Origin: Phytophthora sp. 'mugwort'
Taxonomy: Eukaryota > Oomycota > Peronosporomycetes > Peronosporales > Peronosporaceae
DNA length: 64,000 bases
Direction: 5' to 3'
Assembly (NCBI GenBank): GCA_033558025.1
Contig: JAUCEF010000013.1
Coordinates: forward strand, 3,341,001-3,405,000
The notes beneath the pieces were generated by a model. The model saw only the letters and a program-made list of their open reading frames with translations, was not told where the DNA came from and did no database searches. The position numbers and the translations under genes are program-made. Positions 57,499 to 64,000 of the stretch are shown here, piece by piece. Positions within the stretch are counted from its first letter, which is position 1; each line of letters begins with the position of its first letter.

Positions 57499-57847
57499 TG
57501 TAACGGGGTTACGTGAAGAGTGCCAAGTCACTCTTCAGAGCAGGTGTACGCAAGTACACACTAAGTGATGTAGCTGACATCACTATGACGTCACGGATAG
57601 GTACAACGCCTATGGTACAAAGACCTCAGAGCCACCCAATAGGATAACATCTAGGGTACTTTATAGGTGACTAATGGTTAGCATGTAAACGCATTAAAAG
57701 GGGTCTCGTATCATATATTCGGTTTTAATCTACTTAATTTTGGTAACAGTCCCCCAGACCAGGGACTTGTGAACTGCCGTTCACTGAGAGTTTATATACC
57801 CTTCGGAGTCACACTTCCGGTGCGCAAGGTGTTGTGTGCTCGCCACA
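57499..57847 (+). repeat. 5' LTR of gypsy element C
   Basis: 349 bp, TG...CA, clearly related to both LTRs of element A. It contains TGACGTCA at 57586-57593. A 2-nt spacer separates it from TGGTAGCACTTGT. Confidence 0.9.
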
Positions 57848-59651
57848 CTTGGTAGCACTTGTAGTCCATCCACGCCTACGCGGGTTACTACCTGAAACCT
57901 CTGGGTCCTAGCAACATGGACCGGAATGAGTTTCTTTATCTGAACGACTCACAGTTCGAGTCCATTCGTAAGATGACAGGTATCTTTGGCGTGGTTGCCT
58001 TGTACAACTTTGCGTCGTCAACGCAAGCTGAGCAGGTCGAGCGCGTGACGCGTTCGACATGTATTAGCGGGGGCTCATCGAACATGTTCGGAGCAACGTG
58101 CACGTTCTGGCCGCAGAGCCGAAACCGGTCTACCCCAAGCCGTTGAGGCTGAAGGTAAACCCGTACGAAGGGAAGGAAGGGGAAAACCTTCACTTCTGGG
58201 TGCGATAAGCAGAGCTCGCAATGGATACGGCTCTCATCTCTTCGGAGCACCTCCGAGTGGCTTTTGCCTCCCCCACCTAGCGGCCGTGCTAAAAGTGGGC
58301 GTATACGCGGGAAGCGACAACACCTGGATGCTTCGCATCATGGGATCAGCTGTGTGGACAGCTTTGAGCCACCTTCCTCCTGGTGAACTATGAGTACCGC
58401 CAACGGTCACGCTCCTGTCATGTTAAAAAAAAAACCGGGAAGACGTGAGCTGCACGAGTACATCCAGGAGCTGCGGGAGCTCACCGCATCCCTCGTGGGA
58501 AACCCACTCCATGAACACATCGAGGTGACGCTGTTCATGTACGGTCTAAGCGTAAGCCCGGCCCGCACCCAGCTGTTTCGGGTGCAGGCCAATATGCTGG
58601 AAAGATGATCCAAGTCGCCATCCAAGAGAAGTACAGTCACCGCCAGGCGCGCACGCTGGCGGCGATGTGACCAGGGGCTGCGATACCAACTTGCGGGGCC
58701 CCAAGCGGTCTAGTTCCCATGGAACTTGGGCTCGCAGAGCAGCATGTTATCCGCTGCGATAGCTGTGGTAAGCTAGGACCATGGCACGTGCCTGTCCTGA
58801 GGGGAGACAACGAAAGCGTTTCTCTCCAAAACCTATCGCGCGCAAGGGTCGCTGGCAAAGGCCGCGACCACATGGGTAGGGGAACGCAGGACACCAGTAG
58901 GGGGCCCATCCCCTACTGGGAATGATCTAAGTCTTCATGAGCGGTGCGCGGGTGGCGCGCACCATGGAGACTTATCCCCTGAGCGCTTTGCACTCTCAAA
59001 TGGAAGAAGGGCAGTGTTGGGCTGCTAGTGATACACGAAAGTGATCGGTGATATACCCATCCCTTCCGAATTTTAATTGAATCCGGGGCGTCGAAGAACC
59101 TCGCACGCCGCGAGACTGTTGCGGGGAACAGCACAAGTTGGCTGATGCTTTAGGCAACGGGACAGCGTCGGTACAACTGGCCGATGGAATGGTGATTACT
59201 GGTCCCAATATCCATGTGGATCTAGCTGTGAAGTTCGAATACATCGACAGCATGGAGCAGTCTACTGTCCTAGAGATGGACAAGTATGACTTGATCCTGG
59301 GCATGCCCTGGCTCGAGGAAAATGAGCCATGGATCGATTAGCGAAATAAAGCCACCGGGGCCAGCCGGCCCGCAGCTACTGGCAAAGCATTGGTGAGTTC
59401 ATGTTCCCACCTCTGCCAGGAACAGGGGCGTCCGAAAGGGGCGCAGGGATATAGGAGCATCGAGTAAATCTTTGGGAGCCGCCGACATATTGCGAGTCCC
59501 TAGAAACGTGGCAGCAGAAGCTGCGCCTGGTCGAGTGAGGCAGTCCGTACAGGATAATCCTCGACCCCCGCCGGATTCTAAGTCGGCGGCCAAGGCTTCA
59601 AGAGTGGCGGTGCCTGGTGGCATTGACCAGGTGGGTAACCTAGGTCCACAC
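57499..59651 (+). mobile_element. Gypsy element C, truncated by element D
   Basis: A 5' LTR (57499..57847) is followed by the shared primer-binding site at 57850-57862. A gag start at 57916 (MDRNEFLYLNDSQFESIRKM) and broken gag frames follow (LHEYIQELRELTASLVGNPL at about 58455). Then comes a protease region (ILIESGASKNLARRETVAG at about 59070; YDLILGMPWLEENEPWID up to 59340). The family is that of element A, in opposite orientation. It stops at 59651, where the LTR of element D begins; element A continues past the equivalent point. Confidence 0.88.
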
Positions 59652-60187
59652 TGTAAGGATGTGGTTTGCAAATACGACACATTTTACATCGGTTACGTAT
59701 GGGTAAAACCTTTGGTCCCGACACAATCGATATACGCACAGTCTGGTGCAGACGTAAAGTTTCTATCGTCCAAGGCAAAGGTCACGGGTTCGAGTCCCAT
59801 CGATAACACGTTTTATTTTGCATAGTTTGCATAAATTGCACATAAGGAGGCGCCGCGCGACACCACGACATCTTCCAAGGATCACGTATGTGAACTATAC
59901 TCATGGTACACGCAATCATTATCATGATGACGAAACCAGAGAATGTCCCAGAGTCTCCAGCCAATCAGATAGTCAATAGAGTGTGACGTGTAGGTTTGCA
60001 TGTGATGTAGAGGGATGGGTGGTCACCGTGCGGAGAATATCCAGCGTGGCACAAAGGACACACAAGAGCCTCCATGGCGGCTTAGATATAGCGCTAGCGA
60101 ACTAAGGACCGCCCAAAATGAATCACTTCCAAATTTCCTTCCTACTCCACAACTCCTTCTCCTTCTCCTCCGCCCCACATCATTACA
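59652..60187 (+). repeat. 5' LTR of gypsy element D
   Basis: 536 bp, TG...ACA. The left end is set exactly by the break in element C. The right end is set by a 2-nt spacer and the 13-nt primer-binding site. A tRNA-like B-box (GGTTCGAGTCC) occurs near 59788. Confidence 0.75.
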
Positions 60188-60189
60188 AG

Positions 60190-60202
60190 TGGTAGCACTT
60201 GT
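60190..60202 (+). other. Primer-binding site of gypsy element D
   Basis: TGGTAGCACTTGT, identical to the sites of elements A and C. The first eight bases are compatible with initiator tRNA-Met. Confidence 0.7.
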
Positions 60203-60490
60203 TGGTCAAGTCTCCGAAGGGTCTGCAACTGCTCAAAAGAGGTCCCATCTGCGAAGTGGCTGACTGGGTGGCATACGCCGGAAGGTCTCCCTCGCACATC
60301 GAACAAGTTACTGGGTGGCATAGCCAGAAGGTGACTTGTTCCTACAAATCCTTGTCTGGTTTTCGGACTGGTTTGTGCCGTTGCTGGTGACAATCGCGCA
60401 TCACATAGGGAACCCCAAGCTTTGGGTCTGTGGTTTAGTGCCGTGTGCCTGCCCCGCCATTGCTAACACGGAGGATAACTTCCCTATAGC

Positions 60491-60886
60491 GTGTCGTACA
60501 CTAGCTGGTTGCGCAACAGTTGTCCGGACGGTTGGCAAGGTCACCCCTCTCGACCCCAAGCGTATAGGAAAGCGAAAACCCGGGAAACGGAAGCCTGCTT
60601 TTGCAGAAGTACCGGGGATCTCTTTAAGTACCCTGGCGACAAAGCTAAAATCGATAAGCTTCGCCACGACCTATTTGGCATCCTCGTCAAGCAACAAAAG
60701 CTTGTCAAGTTTATTCGGAACGAAATCCCCAACGCCAAGGACTCGGACGCCCGCAACCTGCTGCAAGAACTGACGGATCGCCTCAATCACCGTCTCGAGC
60801 AGGTCGAAGACTTACTCACCGCTTTCACGGACCGGCAGATCACCTCGTACAAGAAAATCCGCAGAAAACAAGTCAGGAACTTCTAA
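60491..60886 (+). other. Leader ORF upstream of gag in element D
   Basis: About 130 codons open, beginning at a GTG; no ATG start is evident. The second half is strongly helical (DKLRHDLFGILVKQQKLVKF, LLQELTDRLNHRLEQVEDLL) and ends RKIRRKQVRNF-like at TAA TAG. It is in the same phase as gag 41 codons downstream, separated by these two stops and an A-rich spacer. It could be a spliced or readthrough matrix-like domain, an independent small protein or chance. Confidence 0.4.
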
Positions 60887-61009
60887 TAGGGCTTAATAAT
60901 AAGCGCTCATTTTTTTGGTATAGCAAATTGGTATAGCAGAGCCCCAACAAAACAAAACAAAAGAAAAAAAAAAAAAACGAACATTCAAACAAAAGAGGCA
61001 ATTAGGAAA

Positions 61010-64000
61010 ATGAGTACCCTCGATCTAGTGAAACAAATGACAGAGCTCGCCGAAAGGCAGCAACAACTTATGGAGCAACTCGCACGCAAAGAAACGCGAG
61101 TCGAAGGCATCTCACTCCCACATTGTTCGGGTGAGATTGGAGAATCGGTCGATCTATACTTTGACCAAGTCATGCGGTTCCTTGAGGCCAAAAACATCAA
61201 CTGGGAAGACCCAGTCAACGGCTCACGCATTGTGGCCATGATGAGCGCAAACTTCCGACGAAATGCAGCCGCGTGGTACATGTTGAACCGCAGCAATGTC
61301 CATGACGTGCAAGACCTCATGCACTTACTCACGAATGAGTTTGTGCCTCGGGACAATCAGCGTCGGTTGCGTGACCAACTATACCAGTTGCGTCAGAATC
61401 GATGCAAGTCCCTCGAAGACTACATTGGCAGGTTCCGAATGTTGCTGACGCAAGTCAAAGACATTAGTGAACTGGACAAAATCACGTACTTTACGCGTGG
61501 ACTTGTCGCCCAATTAGGCCGCGAAGTGGAATACCGCCAATGCGACACGATCTCGGAGTGCTTTGCAGTTGCCCTCGAGTACGAACGCACTCATTTCGGC
61601 GGATCGTTCAATCAACGGTATGACTGCCACCAGCGACCTCCACAAAGGTTCTCAAGTCAACCAAGGTATCAGCAACAAGCTCCCCAGTTCGCCAGGAACA
61701 CGAAGTTTGGTCGACCATACCAGTCGCGTAACTCGGGTCCGGAACCCATGGAAATCGACAACGCACAAGTTCGGTATAATCCGCAACCATCACACCAGCC
61801 ACGGAAAGTTTGTGCGTATTGCAAGAAGACTGGGCATCTCATCAGCGAATGCTACAAGAAGAAGAACAGCGATGCACGCAGACAAAACAACGGTGCCCCT
61901 GCAAATCAGCCTGGGCGCAGAACGGCGGTCAGTTACTTCGAACAGGAGGGAAACACCGAGGAGTATGGTACTCACGACATCGAAGAGTATGACACTCACA
62001 ACACGGAAACCAACACCGTGGAATTCGTCGTCGATCCAACACCAAGTGCGAGAGAGGAGACTGTAGTGGAAGTTAACCACAACGCCCCCATCTCCAAGGA
62101 GGAATACGGGGAACATGAGTTAGTGCGTATCCCTGCCAAGTGCAACGGCAACGACGTGATAGTTATGTTCGACAGTGGAGCCACCGACAACATTGTGAAG
62201 CCTGGAGTACTCGGCCACCTGGCCACCTCCGAACACATCAAGGTCAAGAGGTTCGATGGCACAACCACCACGACTCAAGAGGCCAAGCATGGATTGGTGG
62301 ACCTCGAGGTAGGGGGTCGAAGTTTCAACATCCGCGTCATCGAGTGGAAAATGGGCGATGGACAAGACATGATCCTGGGAAAGCCCTTTTACCATCGGTA
62401 CAATCCCCAGATCAACTATCAGACGCACGAAGTCAGCTTTGAGGAAGGCAACAATAAAAGGTGGCCTTTGGGAATCGAACCCACACCAGGTGTATTGAAT
62501 CCTGCTCAACCAACGGCTAAGCCAAGTTTGGACATCGAATCCGACCATCGACCAGAAATATCACGACAAGAACATGAACGCACACAATACGAGCAACCCG
62601 CAACACAAATTGCGATAAAAATTGCGACACAAGTCTCCAGTGTGAAGTTTGCAAAAAGGCTCAAACAACAAAGCTACGAAGAGGTCTACCGCGTCAAGGT
62701 GTGCCAGGTCGATACGCAACTGTCAACTATACCAACACGCATCGAGTCGCTAATTGCAACGTATCAAGAAGTATTCCCCAAGGCATTACCAGACGGGTTA
62801 CCACCTCACCGCCGCGTCGAGTTCGAGTTGACAACAAAACCAGACGCAAAACCAAGCAATCGTCCACCTTTTCGGTTGTCCAAGACGGAGCAAGACGCTC
62901 TCGACCTGTTTGTGGAAGAGAAGCTGAAGAAGGGATGGATTGAAATCTCCGATTCTCCCTGGGTGTCCAATGTGTTTGGTATTCCCAAAAAAGATCCGCA
63001 AACAGGGACACAACCTTCACGATCGGAGTGGGTGCGATCCGGGAATGCAACACTACCGATTCGTTGGGTTATTGACTATCGGTATGTTAATTCGCAAACC
63101 ATAGTTCCAAGAATCCCTTTACCGCGAATGGAAGAGCTGTTCGACAAAATGCACGGTGCTACGGTGTTCTCAGTGCTCGATCTCGCGCAGGGTTACCACC
63201 AAATGCGCATATCGCCTGAGTCTCGCAAATACACCGCATTCCGCACACACACAGAGACATATCAATGGTGTGTTGCACCAATGGGTCTTGCAGGCATGCC
63301 GGGCGTGTGGTCACGTCTCATGCGGGTTCTGTTTGGCAAATACTCATTTATTGTGGTCTATCTTGACGACATTTGCGTCTTCTCCAAGACTATGGACGAA
63401 CACACTGGGCATCTAGAGACGCTGTTCCAAGTACTGCAACGCGAGAAATTGTACGCTCAAGCTACCAAGCGTCATTTTGGCGCAAAATCGGTTAACTTCC
63501 TCGGACACACCGTCTCCGCACAAGGCATCGCTGTCAACACGAAGAAGACGGAGGCTATCGCCAAATGGACGACACCAGCAAACACCAAAGAGCTTCAGAG
63601 CTTTCTAGGACTTGCAGGCTACTACCGTAGGTTTATCTGCAACTTCGCTACACTAGCGCTGCCTTTGAGCGCGTTAGTCAAGAAAGATGCAAAATGGGAA
63701 TGGCATGCATCGCAAAACAACGCATTTCAAGCACTCAAAGACGCTCTGCAAATTGCGCCTGTGCTTAAATTGCCCGACTTCGAACGCGAATTTATTGTAA
63801 CCACGGATGCGTCGGGACACTGTGTTGGTGGAGTTCTTTCGCAAAAATATGGCACAAACGACCATCCAATTGCGTTCTACTCGAAGAAGCTGGGACCACA
63901 CGAGCTGAATTGGCCCACACACGAGAAGGAATTATTCGCGATCAAAACAGGACTCGAGAAATGGCGTCACTACCTCTACGGACGGCCTTTTGTCCTCTTC
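61010..64000 (+). CDS. Gag-pol polyprotein of gypsy element D (3' end outside window)
   Basis: I read every codon from the ATG at 61010 to the window end and found no stop: 997 codons. Gag has a capsid-like region (VDLYFDQVMRFLEAKNINWE, LYQLRQNRCKSLEDYIGRFR) and one CCHC knuckle, CAYCKKTGHLISEC (about residues 265-278). The protease has IVMFDSGATDN with the catalytic Asp. RT has LDLAQGYHQMRI, the active site VYLDDICVFS and FLGHTVSAQGI. RNase H starts with FIVTTDASGH and HPIAFYSKKLG. Gag, protease and RT are fused in one frame without a shift. An integrase should follow beyond the window. Confidence 0.95.
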   Translation, partial: MSTLDLVKQMTELAERQQQLMEQLARKETRVEGISLPHCSGEIGESVDLYFDQVMRFLEAKNINWEDPVNGSRIVAMMSANFRRNAAAWYMLNRSNVHDVQDLMHLLTNEFVPRDNQRRLRDQLYQLRQNRCKSLEDYIGRFRMLLTQVKDISELDKITYFTRGLVAQLGREVEYRQCDTISECFAVALEYERTHFGGSFNQRYDCHQRPPQRFSSQPRYQQQAPQFARNTKFGRPYQSRNSGPEPMEIDNAQVRYNPQPSHQPRKVCAYCKKTGHLISECYKKKNSDARRQNNGAPANQPGRRTAVSYFEQEGNTEEYGTHDIEEYDTHNTETNTVEFVVDPTPSAREETVVEVNHNAPISKEEYGEHELVRIPAKCNGNDVIVMFDSGATDNIVKPGVLGHLATSEHIKVKRFDGTTTTTQEAKHGLVDLEVGGRSFNIRVIEWKMGDGQDMILGKPFYHRYNPQINYQTHEVSFEEGNNKRWPLGIEPTPGVLNPAQPTAKPSLDIESDHRPEISRQEHERTQYEQPATQIAIKIATQVSSVKFAKRLKQQSYEEVYRVKVCQVDTQLSTIPTRIESLIATYQEVFPKALPDGLPPHRRVEFELTTKPDAKPSNRPPFRLSKTEQDALDLFVEEKLKKGWIEISDSPWVSNVFGIPKKDPQTGTQPSRSEWVRSGNATLPIRWVIDYRYVNSQTIVPRIPLPRMEELFDKMHGATVFSVLDLAQGYHQMRISPESRKYTAFRTHTETYQWCVAPMGLAGMPGVWSRLMRVLFGKYSFIVVYLDDICVFSKTMDEHTGHLETLFQVLQREKLYAQATKRHFGAKSVNFLGHTVSAQGIAVNTKKTEAIAKWTTPANTKELQSFLGLAGYYRRFICNFATLALPLSALVKKDAKWEWHASQNNAFQALKDALQIAPVLKLPDFEREFIVTTDASGHCVGGVLSQKYGTNDHPIAFYSKKLGPHELNWPTHEKELFAIKTGLEKWRHYLYGRPFVLF

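Larger units (their letters stand above)
59652..64000 (+). mobile_element. Gypsy element D, apparently intact (runs off window)
   Basis: It starts with TGTAAGG directly after element C sequence ending ggtccacac. The 5' LTR (59652..60187), primer-binding site (60190..60202), a leader of about 800 bp and a long gag-pol frame follow. The 3' part and second LTR lie outside the window. The leader and pol differ from elements A-C, so this is another gypsy family. Confidence 0.9.

Noticed and set aside
59720..59835. Complete tRNA gene
   Set aside because: The T arm has a mismatch and no acceptor or anticodon arm can be paired; at best it is a tRNA-derived remnant.
1..64000. RxLR, Crinkler or other secreted effector genes
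   Set aside because: No frame combines a signal peptide with RxLR/EER or LxLFLAK-type motifs. The only secreted-type proteins are the Cys-rich membrane protein and the cathepsin.
1..64000. CRISPR arrays or operon-like prokaryotic structure
   Set aside because: Spliced eukaryotic genes and eukaryotic transposons throughout. The only tandem motif cluster (10495-10650) lacks regular unique spacers.

Overview
The window looks like nuclear DNA of an oomycete, most likely a flagellated Phytophthora- or Plasmopara-like species. Compact gene islands with short GT-AG introns (about 57-115 bp) alternate with long stretches of nested, mostly decayed transposons. An axonemal enkurin gene argues for a zoospore-forming species. 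No prokaryotic or CRISPR features, rRNA genes or complete tRNA genes were seen. The genus is an inference, not read from a marker.

Gene islands. (1) 1-4.7 kb: the 3' end of an unrecognised spliced gene, a type I membrane protein (-), a five-exon enkurin gene (+) and an SBDS ribosome-maturation gene with a C-terminal zinc finger (-). (2) 13.2-15.1 kb: a three-exon short-form tRNase Z (+), convergent with a small protein carrying a PP1-docking RVxF motif (-). (3) 34.4-41.7 kb: an SLC43-like MFS transporter (+), eIF3 subunit c (+), an Alba-RGG protein (-) and a coiled-coil protein (-). (4) 45.8-49.3 kb: a cathepsin Z-like protease with an unusual C-terminal membrane anchor (+) and an ABHD6-like alpha/beta hydrolase with Cys in place of the nucleophile Ser (+). 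SBDS, eIF3c, tRNase Z and Alba are housekeeping RNA and translation genes.

Transposon layers. 5.0-6.6 kb: CENP-B/pogo-type DDE transposase relic (-). 9.5-12.5 kb: Myb-like relic, a perfect 26-bp palindrome, and an unidentified element with inverted clusters of about 20-bp subterminal repeats. 18.5-19.3 kb: DDE relic (-). 19.4-21.9 kb and 29.9-30.4 kb: two halves of one Helitron Rep/helicase, split by an 8-kb Ty3/gypsy element (A, 21891-29913, pol on -). 31.3-34.2 kb: PIF/Harbinger element with 35-bp TIRs. 43.3 kb: a 211-bp MITE. 43.9-45.1 kb: second DDE transposase relic (-). 49.8-55.5 kb: degenerate gypsy element B with an internal inversion of about 750 bp. 57.5-59.65 kb: gypsy element C, cut by gypsy element D (59652 to the window end). 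D's gag-pol frame is open for all 997 visible codons, so it looks young.

Most notable points: an antisense ORF downstream of pol in gypsy A, with a positional counterpart beside pol in B; a block of about 717 bp that is nearly identical in A and C although their flanks and LTRs are diverged; the subterminal-repeat element at 10.5-12.5 kb; and the domain or active-site oddities in SBDS, cathepsin Z and the ABHD protein.
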